A program made the translations under genes and the position numbers. A stretch of DNA of 64,000 bases from Actinosynnema pretiosum (GTDB taxonomy: Bacteria; Actinomycetota; Actinomycetes; Mycobacteriales; Pseudonocardiaceae): NCBI RefSeq assembly GCF_024171695.1, contig NZ_JAMTCF010000005.1:310001-374000 (forward strand), in the 5' to 3' direction. Position 1 is the stretch's first letter, and every line of letters starts with the position of its first letter. Positions 34,742 through 43,214 of the stretch are shown in pieces. The notes beneath the pieces are model-generated. The model had not been told where the DNA came from. It saw only the letters and a program-made list of their open reading frames with translations, and made no database searches.

Positions 34742-36016
34742 ATGATCACCACGAAGCAGCGACGAGTCCTCGTAGTCGGCGCCGGGATCACCGGACTCGC
34801 CACCGCCGGACGCCTGCGCAGGGCCGGGTGGACCCCCGTCCTCGTCGAGCGCTCGGCCACGCGCCGCTCCGGCGGCTACTTCATCGCCCTGTTCGGCGCC
34901 GGTCACGCCGCCGCCCGCAGGCTCGGCGTCCTCGACCACCTGCACGACCGCACCGCGCCCCGACCCCCGCTGGAGATCGACCGGTCGGGCGGCTCGCGCC
35001 CCGGCTTCGGCATGACCGACCTGCCCGGCAAGCCCTGGATGATGCTGCGCGGCGACGCCGAGCGGGCCGCGTTCGCCGCGCTCCCCGGCGACGTCGAGAT
35101 CCGCTTCTCCACCGTCCCCACCGCCATCGCCCAGGACGCGGACGGCGTCGACGTCACCCTGCTCGACACCGCGTCCGGCACGTCGACCACCGAGCGGTTC
35201 GACCTGGTCGTCGGTGCCGACGGGCTCCGCTCGACGGTCCGCTCGCTCGTGTTCGGCCCCCACGAGCGCTACCTCAGGCGGCTCGGCTACATGATCGCCG
35301 CGTTCGAGCACGACGGCCCGGTCGACGGCCTCGAACCGGGCCAGGGCGCGATGCTGCTCGAACCCCACCGCTCGATGTGGGTCTTCACCTTCGCCGACCA
35401 CAACCCGACGATCCTGTTCAGCTACCGCACCGACGACGTCGACGCCCAGTTCACCGGCACCCCGGCGCAGCGGGTCAGGGAGGCGTTCGGCCCGCAGCCC
35501 ACCGGCCGCGTCCTCGGCGCCGCGCTCGACGCGCTGGAGAAGGCCGACACCGCCCTGTTCGACTCGGTCGAGCAGGTCCGCGTGGACACCTGGAGCCGGG
35601 GCCGCGTCGTCCTGGTCGGCGATTCCGCCTGGTGCGTCACCCTCTACTCCGGCATGGGCGTCTCCGCGGGCTTCGCGGGCGCCGAGCTGCTCGGCGCCGC
35701 CCTGGAGGCCGCACCCGACGACGTGCCCGGCGCGCTCGCCGAGTGGGAGCGCGGCCTGCGCCCGCACATCACCGCCTACCAGGACGCCGCCCCCGACCAG
35801 CGCCGGGTGTTCGTGCTGGACAACCGGTTGCAGGTCGCCCTGCGCCGCGCCCTCCCGCTGATCACCCGCACCCGGCCGGGCAAGCGGCTGGCCGAGCGGG
35901 TCATGGGCTTCGACGAGATCGCCCGCACCAAGAACGCCGATATCGTGGGCGAGGCGCTGAACCGCTCGGCCCGAACCGGAGCGCGGGAGAAGAACACCCT
36001 TGTCCGACCTGCTTGA
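34742..36016 (+). CDS. FAD-dependent monooxygenase (PHBH/aromatic hydroxylase fold)
   Basis: 424 aa. ATG 34742 is preferred to ATG 34712 because the earlier one lies inside the operator palindrome. FAD motif VLVVGAGITGLATAGRLRRAGW at the N-terminus; DG motif LVVGADGLRSTVRSLVF near the middle; GD motif RVVLVGDSAWCVTLYSGMGVSAGFAGAELL near aa 290-318. These three are the signature of group A flavin monooxygenases (TetX, PHBH type), which hydroxylate aromatic or antibiotic substrates with NAD(P)H and O2. Overlaps the TetR gene by 17 bp. Could be a drug-inactivating TetX-like enzyme; the substrate is unknown. Confidence 0.9.
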   Translation: MITTKQRRVLVVGAGITGLATAGRLRRAGWTPVLVERSATRRSGGYFIALFGAGHAAARRLGVLDHLHDRTAPRPPLEIDRSGGSRPGFGMTDLPGKPWMMLRGDAERAAFAALPGDVEIRFSTVPTAIAQDADGVDVTLLDTASGTSTTERFDLVVGADGLRSTVRSLVFGPHERYLRRLGYMIAAFEHDGPVDGLEPGQGAMLLEPHRSMWVFTFADHNPTILFSYRTDDVDAQFTGTPAQRVREAFGPQPTGRVLGAALDALEKADTALFDSVEQVRVDTWSRGRVVLVGDSAWCVTLYSGMGVSAGFAGAELLGAALEAAPDDVPGALAEWERGLRPHITAYQDAAPDQRRVFVLDNRLQVALRRALPLITRTRPGKRLAERVMGFDEIARTKNADIVGEALNRSARTGAREKNTLVRPA

Positions 36017-36695
36017 GACCCCCTCGCCCAAGGCGGCCCGAATCCTGGCCGCCGCGGGCGAGCTGCTGCTCGCCCGAGGCGTCCGGGGCGTCACCATCGC
36101 CGAGGTCGCCCAGCGCGCCCACGTCGGCAAGGGCACCGCCTACCTGTACTGGAAGACCAAGGAGGACCTGGTCCTCGAACTGGTCTGCCGCGACTTCCTC
36201 GCCCTCTCCGGCGAGGTGACCGCGCGGCTCGCCGCCGACCCCGGCCTGGTCCGCCCCTCCCGGCTGTGCGGGCACATCGTCGCCACCGCCCCGGCGCACC
36301 CGTTCGTCAGCGCCGTCAAGGCCGGTGGCGGCGAGCTGCTGGGACCGCTCGCGGCCGACCCGCGCGCGGCCGAGCTGCTCGACCTGCTCGGCCCCGACGC
36401 GGTGATGCGGCGCGTCCTGCCGATCTGGCGCGCCCACGACCTAGCCCGCGACGACTGGCCGCTGCCCGACCAGGCGTTCGCGCTCCAGGCCCTGCTCACC
36501 GGCTTCCTGCTGTGCCCGGCCCCCGCCGACCTCGACCCGGCCGCCGTGCTGCCCGCGGCCGTGACCGCGCTGCTCGGCCCGGAGCGGGCCGCCGAGGAGC
36601 AGGTCCGGTCCGCCGCGGAGGCGGGAGCGCTGGTCATCGCGCGGGAGCAGGCCGCCGCGCGGGCGCTCGTCGGCCTCCCGGCCACCACCGGTTGA
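36000..36695 (+). CDS. TetR family transcriptional regulator
   Basis: 231 aa. TTG start 36000 overlaps the monooxygenase gene. Helix-turn-helix: ILAAAGELLLARGVRGVTIAEVAQRAHVGKGTAYLYWKTKEDLVLEL, canonical TetR spacing. The C-terminal ligand domain is not similar to a known class. Likely represses the monooxygenase-tetR operon through the TGACC/GGTCA palindrome upstream. Confidence 0.9.
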   Translation: MSDLLETPSPKAARILAAAGELLLARGVRGVTIAEVAQRAHVGKGTAYLYWKTKEDLVLELVCRDFLALSGEVTARLAADPGLVRPSRLCGHIVATAPAHPFVSAVKAGGGELLGPLAADPRAAELLDLLGPDAVMRRVLPIWRAHDLARDDWPLPDQAFALQALLTGFLLCPAPADLDPAAVLPAAVTALLGPERAAEEQVRSAAEAGALVIAREQAAARALVGLPATTG

Positions 36696-37323
36696 AGATC
36701 CGCCGTCCGGGTAACCGCTGACCGTGCGTCACCAACTTCCGGGGGACGGAACGGTCACCTCCGCCTCAGCCGGGGGAATCGGACAAAGGTCGCACTCCTT
36801 CAGCAACCGTACAGGTTCCCGTGTTATGGTCCCCGCCATGCCCAGCAGTGCCGACCGGAGCGCCGACGCTGACGAGTGCAGTACCGGGCCGGGTTCAGCC
36901 CGGCCTGACCTGCGCGAACCCGGCGGCGCCCGGCCGTCGGCCACGCCGCCGTGCCCGGCTGCCCGCGCCCTCCCCGTCGGAGGCCGCGCCCGCTCGGCGG
37001 TGCGCTTCCCGTGCCCGAGACCGCCGACGACCGGCGGTGGCACGTCACCGCGCGTAACCCACTTCCGGGGGAACGCGCGTCCCCGGCTCTCGCCCGTCCG
37101 CGTCCCGCACCGGACCGCGCCGCCCCGCTCGCCCGCGCCGAGGCGCCCCTAGTCGGCGACCCTGGACGACGGGCGGACCGCGCTCCCCGCGCGAGCCCGC
37201 GTCCCGGCGCGCGCCACCACCACGCCCCGCCGAGGGCGATCCCGAAGCCGCACCGCGCCGGACCCACCCGGCGCGGTGTCCAACCCAACCCCGAGCACAA
37301 CGTGAGGACGGACCGGACCCCGC
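36696..37323. other. 628-bp non-coding leader upstream of terC
   Basis: No convincing gene: open frames here have Pro/Arg-rich random composition and no ribosome sites. Near 36810-36835 a less GC-rich stretch (TTCAGCAACC...TGTTATGGT) could be a promoter, leaving about 490 nt of leader before terC. A stable hairpin, GGCCGGG-TTCAG-CCCGGCC, lies at 36887-36905. Elsewhere terC genes are preceded by the Mn-sensing yybP-ykoY riboswitch; I could not recognise its conserved core here. Confidence 0.45.
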
Positions 37324-38211
37324 ATGGAATGGATGCTCAGCCCCGAGCTGTGGATCGCCTTCAGCACCCTGCTGCTGCTGGAGATCGTGCTCGGCATCGA
37401 CAACATCGTGTTCATCTCCATCCTCGCCGGGCGGCTGCCCGCCGACCAGCAGAAGAAGGCCAGGACCATCGGCCTCTCCCTCGCGCTGATCACCCGGCTG
37501 ATCCTGCTCGCGTCGCTGTCCTGGGTGATCGGCCTGACCGCGCCGCTGTTCACCGTGCTCGGCCAGGAGATCTCCGGGCGCGACCTGATCCTGCTCATCG
37601 GCGGCCTGTTCCTGCTGGGCAAGGCCACCTACGAGATCCACGAGCAGCTGGAGGGCAGTGACCACTCCAAGTCCAGCAAGACCGTCTCGTTCGCCTCGGT
37701 GATCGCGCAGATCCTCGTGCTGGACGTGGTGTTCTCGCTCGACTCGGTGATCACCGCCGTCGGCATGGTCGACGAGCTCGGCATCATGATCGCCGCCGTC
37801 GTGGTCGCCATGGCGATCATGCTGCTGTCGGCGGGCGCGATCAGCGACTTCGTCAACCGCCACCCCACGGTCAAGATGCTGGCCCTGTCGTTCCTGCTGC
37901 TCATCGGCGGCAGCCTGATCGCCGAGGGCCTGGACCAGCACATCGCCAAGGGCTACGTGTACGGCCCGATCGCGTTCTCCGTCCTGGTGGAGTTCCTGAA
38001 CCTGAAGGCGCGCAGCAAGCGGGAGAAGAAGCCCGTCCAGCTGCACCCGACCTACGTGAAGGGCCAGCAGGACGGCGCGGCGGGCGAGGGCGCGGCGGCC
38101 ACGGCCACGGCCGTCGAGCCGGGCGCCACCGCCACCGCCACCGCCCCGGCGAAGACCGAGGTCGAGACCGATCCCGGCAAGTCCTCCGGGGAGCCATCGG
38201 GCAAGGCGTGA
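37324..38211 (+). CDS. TerC family integral membrane protein
   Basis: 295 aa with about seven membrane helices. Diagnostic acidic motifs sit in two repeated half-units: LEIVLGIDNIVFISILAG near the N-terminus and VLDVVFSLDSVITAVGM near aa 135-150, with NRHPTVKMLALSFLLLIG following. The family is tied to metal (Mn2+) efflux or loading of exported metalloproteins and to tellurite resistance. The last ~60 residues are an Ala/Thr/Glu-rich cytoplasmic tail. A strong terminator follows directly. Confidence 0.93.
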   Translation: MEWMLSPELWIAFSTLLLLEIVLGIDNIVFISILAGRLPADQQKKARTIGLSLALITRLILLASLSWVIGLTAPLFTVLGQEISGRDLILLIGGLFLLGKATYEIHEQLEGSDHSKSSKTVSFASVIAQILVLDVVFSLDSVITAVGMVDELGIMIAAVVVAMAIMLLSAGAISDFVNRHPTVKMLALSFLLLIGGSLIAEGLDQHIAKGYVYGPIAFSVLVEFLNLKARSKREKKPVQLHPTYVKGQQDGAAGEGAAATATAVEPGATATATAPAKTEVETDPGKSSGEPSGKA

Positions 38212-38220
38212 GGCGCTGAA

Positions 38221-38248
38221 CGGCCGCCCCACCCCGGTGGGGCGGCCG
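38221..38248. terminator. Strong hairpin terminator after terC
   Basis: CGGCCGCCCCACC and GGTGGGGCGGCCG form a perfect 13-bp stem with a 2-nt loop, followed by TTCTTC, 9 bp after the terC stop. Confidence 0.88.
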
Positions 38249-38334
38249 TTCTTCACGCGATCGCCACGCGCCGCGCCCGCCCGCGCCGCTAGGTTGATCA
38301 CTGTCCGCCCGGTGCTCGCAGGGGGAGTGGGAAC

Positions 38335-38604
38335 GTGGAACTGCCGCGCAGCCGCCCGGCGAAGGACCGGCCGGGAGCCGCAGCCTGGTTCGGCCCGGTC
38401 GCGCTCGGGCTGGCCCTGATCAGCTGGCTGTTCCCCATCGGCGCCCTGTGGACGGCGGGCGTCGCGCTCGCGCTGGCCGTGCTGTCCATGACCACCGACC
38501 GCGCCTACCGGCTGGACTGGACCGCCGTCGCGGGCTGCTGCCTCGGCGTCGCCCAGTACGCGTTCACCGCCCTGCTGCTGGTCGTGGAGCTGTCCCCGGC
38601 CTAG
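38335..38604 (+). CDS. Small two/three-helix membrane protein
   Basis: 89 aa, GTG start after GGGGGAG. Hydrophobic segments: WFGPVALGLALISWLFPIGALW, TAGVALALAVLSMTT and GCCLGVAQYAFTALLLVVEL. It resembles DUF4190-like small membrane proteins common in actinobacteria. No function can be given; it precedes an Lrp-type regulator but is separated from it by 109 bp. Confidence 0.75.
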   Translation: MELPRSRPAKDRPGAAAWFGPVALGLALISWLFPIGALWTAGVALALAVLSMTTDRAYRLDWTAVAGCCLGVAQYAFTALLLVVELSPA

Positions 38605-38713
38605 ACCGGCCCCGCACCCCCGGTCGGCGCCCCCGACGGGCGTGCGCGAGGATCGGCCGCCAGTGCGGTGGCTGGTCGTGGCCCGTGGCGGCCTCGGCGG
38701 GAACGGGGTGGGC

Positions 38714-39184
38714 GTGGACGAGCGGGACAGGTCGATCATCCGGGAGCTTCAGGCCGACGCGCGGCTGACCAACCGGCAGCTCGCCGCGCGGATCGGGCTC
38801 GCGCCGTCGAGCACGCTGGTGCGCACCAGGGCGCTGGAGCAGAGCGGCACGATCGCCGGCTACCACGCCGAGGTCGACCTGACCAGGATCGGGCGCGGCG
38901 TGCAGGCCCTGATCGCGTTCCAGGTCCGGCCGCTCAGCCGCGAGGTGATCCGGGCGTTCGAGGCGTTCGCCCTCCAGCAGCCCGAGGTGCTGTCGGTGTT
39001 CGTGCTCGGCGGCGGCGACGACTTCCTGGTGCACGTCGCGGTGGCCTCCGTGGAGGACATGCACGCGCTGATGATGGACCGGTTCAGCAAGCGCAAGGAG
39101 GTGGTCGGCTTCCGCACCTCCATCGTCTACGACCACACCCGGCGCTGGGAGGTCGAGCCGAACGGCGACGCGGGAAACCGCTGA
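38714..39184 (+). CDS. Lrp/AsnC family transcriptional regulator
   Basis: 156 aa from GTG 38714; VDERDRSIIRELQADARLTN is the standard opening of the family and upstream in-frame codons add no domain. HTH: NRQLAARIGLAPSSTLVRTRALE. RAM domain: VLSVFVLGGGDDFLVHVAVASVE, with the ligand-binding Gly-x-x-Asp turn. The following gene is an amino acid dehydrogenase and two identical palindromes lie between them, so this protein probably controls that gene in response to an amino acid. Confidence 0.9.
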   Translation: MDERDRSIIRELQADARLTNRQLAARIGLAPSSTLVRTRALEQSGTIAGYHAEVDLTRIGRGVQALIAFQVRPLSREVIRAFEAFALQQPEVLSVFVLGGGDDFLVHVAVASVEDMHALMMDRFSKRKEVVGFRTSIVYDHTRRWEVEPNGDAGNR

Positions 39185-39189
39185 GCCCC

Positions 39190-39247
39190 GCCGAACGGAG
39201 TTCGGCCCCCTGGGCGCCGGGTGGGCCGCTGCCGAACATCGTTCGGC
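39190..39247. promoter_or_regulatory. Twin identical palindromes, candidate Lrp operators
   Basis: GCCGAAC-N3-GTTCGGC occurs exactly at 39190-39206 and again at 39231-39247, centre to centre 41 bp (four helical turns, same DNA face). They lie between the Lrp-type gene and the amino acid dehydrogenase. 17-bp palindromes bound in phase by Lrp oligomers are typical of the family. Confidence 0.8.
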
Positions 39248-39317
39248 GCGCGCGCCGTGTCGCCGACGTTCCTGCTTGTCTCCGGGTGTCGCACCGAACC
39301 GGAGAGAGGCGGACCCG

Positions 39318-40352
39318 ATGGACGGACTTGGCAGTCCCGCGCCCGAGCGGCTGGTGGTCGAGCGCGGTCGCCGCAGCGGCCAGGTGATCGCGGTCAGCGT
39401 CGACTCCACCCGGCTCGGCCCGGCGCTGGGCGGCTGCCGCGCGCTGGCCTACCCGGCGTGGCAGGACGGGGTCGCGGACGCCGTGCGGCTGTCGGCGGCG
39501 ATGACCGAGAAGGCCGCGCTCGCCGGGCTGGCCCACGGCGGCGGCAAGACCGTGGTGGTGCTGGAACCGGGTTTCACCGGGCCGCGCGCGGACCTGCTGG
39601 CGGACGTCGGCGACGCGGTGGAGGCGTTCGGCGGCGACTACGTGACCGGCCCGGACGTCGGGACCGGACCCGCCGACATGGTCGGGATCGGGCGGCGCAC
39701 CCGGCACGTGCTGTGCAGGCCCGAGGCGGAGGGCGGCAGCGGCGACTCGTCCGCGCCCACCGCGCTCGGGGTCGGCGCGGCAATCGACGCGGTGCGCGCG
39801 CGCCTGTGGCCGGGGCGGGAGCTGGGCTCGCTGAGCTTCGCGGTGCACGGGCTCGGGCACGTCGGGTCGCTGGTGGCGCGGAGCCTCGCGGCGGCGGGCG
39901 CCCGGCTGGTGGTGTCCGATGTGGACACCTCGCGGCGGGCGCTGGCCGAATCCCTCGGCGCGGACTGGGTCTCCCCGCAGGAGGCGCTGGTCGCCGACGT
40001 GGACGTGCTGGCGCCGTGCGCGGTGGGCGGCGTGCTCACCGCCGGGATCGTCGGGGAGCTGCGCTGCGCGGCCGTGGTCGGGGCGGCGAACAACCAGCTC
40101 GACCACGACGGGACCGCCGACCTGCTGCACGCGCGCGGCGTGCTGTGGGCGCCGGACCCGGTGGTCAGCGGCGGCGGGGTCATCGCGTCGGTGGCCCGCG
40201 AGCGCGAGGGCGCCTCGGCTCGGGAGGCGCAGGAGCGGGTGCGCGGCATCGGGGCCAGGCTCGGGCGGATCCTCGACGCCGCAACGGCTTCCGGCACGAC
40301 CCCGCTGCACGAGACCCGGCGGTTGGTGCGGGAGCTGCTCGACGCCGCGTGA
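39318..40352 (+). CDS. Glu/Leu/Phe/Val-type amino acid dehydrogenase
   Basis: 344 aa. ATG 39318 after GGAGAGAGG. LGPALGGCR and AMTEKAALAGLAHGGGKTVV include the two active-site lysines of the family; GPDVGTGPADM supplies the catalytic Asp; the NAD-binding Rossmann motif is AVHGLGHVGSLVARSLAAAGARL, followed by GAANNQL. Length and motifs fit leucine/phenylalanine/valine dehydrogenases rather than hexameric glutamate enzymes. It oxidatively deaminates a branched-chain or aromatic amino acid to the 2-oxo acid with NAD+, which can feed acyl-CoA starter or extender supply. Probably controlled by the upstream Lrp protein. Confidence 0.9.
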   Translation: MDGLGSPAPERLVVERGRRSGQVIAVSVDSTRLGPALGGCRALAYPAWQDGVADAVRLSAAMTEKAALAGLAHGGGKTVVVLEPGFTGPRADLLADVGDAVEAFGGDYVTGPDVGTGPADMVGIGRRTRHVLCRPEAEGGSGDSSAPTALGVGAAIDAVRARLWPGRELGSLSFAVHGLGHVGSLVARSLAAAGARLVVSDVDTSRRALAESLGADWVSPQEALVADVDVLAPCAVGGVLTAGIVGELRCAAVVGAANNQLDHDGTADLLHARGVLWAPDPVVSGGGVIASVAREREGASAREAQERVRGIGARLGRILDAATASGTTPLHETRRLVRELLDAA

Positions 40353-40444
40353 CGAGCGGCGCCCAGCGGCGGCGGTGTGCTGGGTGGCGGTGTGACGGGG
40401 GGCGGTGTGACGGTGCCGGGGCGTGCCGCGACCGGGGCCGGGCC

Positions 40445-40480
40445 GGGGCCGGGCCGGGGTGCGCGCCCCGGCCCGGCCCC
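40445..40480. terminator. Long hairpin between convergent genes
   Basis: GGGGCCGGGCCGGGG and CCCCGGCCCGGCCCC form a perfect 15-bp stem around TGCGCG, between the dehydrogenase stop (40352) and the convergent FAD dehydrogenase stop (40486). Confidence 0.8.
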
Positions 40481-40485
40481 GCGCC

Positions 40486-42279
40486 TCAGGCGGTCTCCGC
40501 CGCGGCGGCCCGACCGGCCTGCCGCCCGGAGAACAGGCACCCGCCGAGGAAGGTCCCCTCCAGCGCCCGGTACCCGTGCACCCCGCCGCCGCCGAACCCG
40601 GCGACCTCGCCCGCCGCGTACAGCCCCCGCACCGGCTGCCCGTTCGCGCCGAGCACCCGCCCGGACAGGTCCGTCTGCAACCCGCCCAGCGTCTTGCGCG
40701 TGAGGACGTTCATCCGGATCGCGATGAGCGGCCCGGCCGCCGGGTCCAGGATCTTGTGCAGCGGCGCGGTCCTGGCCAGGCTGTCGCCCACGTACGCCAG
40801 CGAGTTCCGGATGCCCATCACCTGGTTGTCCTTGGTGAACGGGTTGTCCACCTGCCGGTCCCGCACCTCGATCTGCGCCCGCAGGTCCTCCAGCCGCACC
40901 CGGTTCGACCCGGTCAGCCGGTTCATCCCGGCCACCAGGTCCGGCAGCGAGTTCGCGACGACGAAGTCCGCGCCCCGGTCCATGAACGCCTTCACCGGCG
41001 GCGGCGTGCTGTTGAGCAGCCTGCTCGCCAGGTACCCGAGCAGGTCCTTGCGGGTCAGCTCCGGGTTCTGCTCCGACCCGGACAGCACGAACTCCTTGTC
41101 GATGATCCGCTTGTTCAGCACGAACCACGAGTGGTCGTGCCCGGAGCGCGCGATCAGCTCCAGCGTGCCGAGCGTGTCGTAGCTGGGCACGCCGGGCAGC
41201 GGGAACCGGCGGCCGTTGCCGTCCAGCCACAGCGACGACGGCGCGGCCAGCACCCGGATGCCGTGGCCGGGCCAGATGGGGGAGTGGTTGGCCAACCCCT
41301 CGGTGTAGTGCCACATCCGGTCCCGGTTGACCAGCCGCGCCCCGGCCGACTGGCTGATCGCCAGCATCCGCCCGTCCACGTGCGCGGGCACGCCGGTGAC
41401 CATCCGCGCGGGCGGCGTCCCCAGCCGCGCGGGCCAGTTGGCGCGCACCAGGTCCAGGTTGCCGCCGATGCCGCCGGAGGTGACGACCACGACCGGCGCG
41501 CGCAGCTCGAAGTCCCCGACCTGCTTGCGGGAGCTGGGAGTCCCGCGCGCCGCGCCGCTCGCCTCCAGCACGGCCCCGCGCACGCCGGTGACCGCGCCGT
41601 TCGTGGTGACCAGCGCGTCCACCCGGTGCCGGAACCGGAACGACACCCGCCCGCGCTCCGCGTTCTGGCGCACCAGCTTCTCGAACGGCTCCATCACGCC
41701 GGGGCCGGTGCCGAGGGTGATGTGGAAGCGCGGCACCGAGTTGCCGGGACCGTCCGCGAGCTGCCCGCCGCGCTCGGCCCAGCCGACGATCGGCACCCAC
41801 GACACGCCGAGCCCCGCCAGCCACGACCGCTTCTCCCCGGACGCGAACTCCAGGTACGCGTTCGCCCACTTGGCCGCCCAGTGGTCCTCGCCCAGCGGGT
41901 CGTTCACACCCCGGTCGAAACCGGCCGTGTTGAACCAGTCCGCGCGGGCCAGGTCGAGCGAGTCCTTGATGCCCGCCAGGCGCTGCTCGGTCGAGTCGAC
42001 GAAGAACAGCCCGCCGAGCGACCAGAACGCCTGGCCGCCCAGGCTCGCCTCCGGCTCCTGGTCCAGCAGCAGCACCTTCCGGCCCGCCGCCGCGAGCTCC
42101 GAGGTCGCCACGAGACCGGCGAGCCCGCCGCCGACGACGATCGCGTCGGCGTCCGCGCTCGCCGAGGGCGCGGCGGCGGCTTCCGCGAAACCCAGTGCTC
42201 CCAACGCTGATCCGGCGGCTGCCCCGCCACCGGCCGCCAGCAGTGCCCGTCTGGTCAAGCTGCTCGGGTCCGGACGCAT
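40486..42279 (-). CDS. Tat-exported FAD-binding dehydrogenase (fumarate reductase/KstD-like)
   Basis: 597 aa. ATG 42279 preceded by GGGAGGAC. N-terminal twin-arginine signal: SSLTRRALLAAGGGAAAG, with cleavage likely after the Ala-rich AEAAAAPSA. FAD motif: ADAIVVGGGLAGLVATSELAAAGRKVLLLDQ; C-terminal FAD segment: GLYAAGEVAGFGGGGVHGYRALEGTFLGGC. This is the layout of FAD-binding dehydrogenases related to 3-ketosteroid dehydrogenase and flavocytochrome fumarate reductase. Export folded with FAD is expected through Tat. Substrate not inferable; often annotated as 'FAD-binding dehydrogenase'. Confidence 0.88.
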   Translation of the reverse strand: MRPDPSSLTRRALLAAGGGAAAGSALGALGFAEAAAAPSASADADAIVVGGGLAGLVATSELAAAGRKVLLLDQEPEASLGGQAFWSLGGLFFVDSTEQRLAGIKDSLDLARADWFNTAGFDRGVNDPLGEDHWAAKWANAYLEFASGEKRSWLAGLGVSWVPIVGWAERGGQLADGPGNSVPRFHITLGTGPGVMEPFEKLVRQNAERGRVSFRFRHRVDALVTTNGAVTGVRGAVLEASGAARGTPSSRKQVGDFELRAPVVVVTSGGIGGNLDLVRANWPARLGTPPARMVTGVPAHVDGRMLAISQSAGARLVNRDRMWHYTEGLANHSPIWPGHGIRVLAAPSSLWLDGNGRRFPLPGVPSYDTLGTLELIARSGHDHSWFVLNKRIIDKEFVLSGSEQNPELTRKDLLGYLASRLLNSTPPPVKAFMDRGADFVVANSLPDLVAGMNRLTGSNRVRLEDLRAQIEVRDRQVDNPFTKDNQVMGIRNSLAYVGDSLARTAPLHKILDPAAGPLIAIRMNVLTRKTLGGLQTDLSGRVLGANGQPVRGLYAAGEVAGFGGGGVHGYRALEGTFLGGCLFSGRQAGRAAAAETA

Positions 42280-42499
42280 CGTCGCAAGTCCTCCCTGGCG
42301 CTGGGTGCGCACCGGGGCGCCCGCCGAGGGGGCCGACGACCCGGTGACCGATCACCACAGCGAACCAGCAGCCCTCCGGCCGGTGATAGTGGCCGAGGTG
42401 CTAAAAGCGTCGGGAGGTGTTGTGCGCGCGCCGCAAAACCCGCGCGGCGGAACCGGGTCAGCGGAACCGGGTCAGCTGGGTGGGCTCAGCTGGGCGGGC

Positions 42500-42976
42500 T
42501 CAGCTGGGAAGGCGGGCCACCGAGCCGAAGAACTCGTCGATCCGGTGCACGACCTCGGTGAAGCTGTCCGCCGTCAACGGCTTGCGCACGTAGGCGTTCG
42601 CCCGCAACCGGTAGCTGGCCAGCAGGTCCGCCTCGGCGGCGGACGAGGTGAACACCACCACCGGCAGCGACCGCAGACCGGGGTCGGCCTTGATCTGCTC
42701 CAGCACCTCGTGCCCGGACAGGCCGGGCAGGTTCAGGTCGAGCAGCACCAGGTTGGGCTTCGGGGCCTGGCTGTACCGGCCGCTGCGCAGCAGGAACTCC
42801 AGCGCCTCGGCGCCGTCGCGCACCACGTGCAGCTCCACCGGCCGGTCCACCAGCGCCTCCGCCACCAGCAGCGCGTCACCGGGGTCGTCCTCCACCAGGA
42901 GCACGTCGATCCGGGGTCGGGGCGCACCCTCCACGGACGCCCAGAACGCGGCCGTGAAGTCGTACAGTCTGCTCAC
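42500..42976 (-). CDS. Stand-alone response regulator receiver protein (Rcp1-like)
   Basis: 158 aa. GTG 42976. Single receiver domain: IDVLLVEDDPGDALLVAEAL (acidic pair), phosphoacceptor Asp80 in NLVLLDLNLPGLSG, VVVFTSSAAEADLL and Lys in NAYVRKPLT. The extended loop and DPGDA opening are typical of Rcp1/CheY-like single-domain regulators paired with phytochrome-type or hybrid kinases. No output domain and no kinase next to it, so its partner is elsewhere. Confidence 0.9.
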   Translation of the reverse strand: MSRLYDFTAAFWASVEGAPRPRIDVLLVEDDPGDALLVAEALVDRPVELHVVRDGAEALEFLLRSGRYSQAPKPNLVLLDLNLPGLSGHEVLEQIKADPGLRSLPVVVFTSSAAEADLLASYRLRANAYVRKPLTADSFTEVVHRIDEFFGSVARLPS

Positions 42977-43214
42977 CGCTCGACCGTACCGGCTGGGCGC
43001 GCCGCGCACGTGATGAACGACCCCGCCACGGGGGCGCGCGCGATCACCGTTACAGGGGTTGCCCCCGACCCGCCCCCGCGCGCAGACTCGGTCGGCAAAC
43101 TGCCCATACGCACCAGCGCGCCCGGAAACACCCTGAGCACCACCCGCCTACCCCTGCGGCGGTCCCGAAGCACCCCGTGCGCGCGAGGTGCCCCTGCACA
43201 GAGTGGAACCCGTT

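Noticed and set aside
36724-37152. Possible 142-aa gene upstream of terC
   Set aside because: Pro/Arg/Ser-rich random composition, no ribosome site, no motif; all frames there look alike.
36696-37323. yybP-ykoY manganese riboswitch before terC
   Set aside because: Expected from the gene, but I could not find the conserved core by eye; only a generic hairpin is seen. Left as a gene-free leader.
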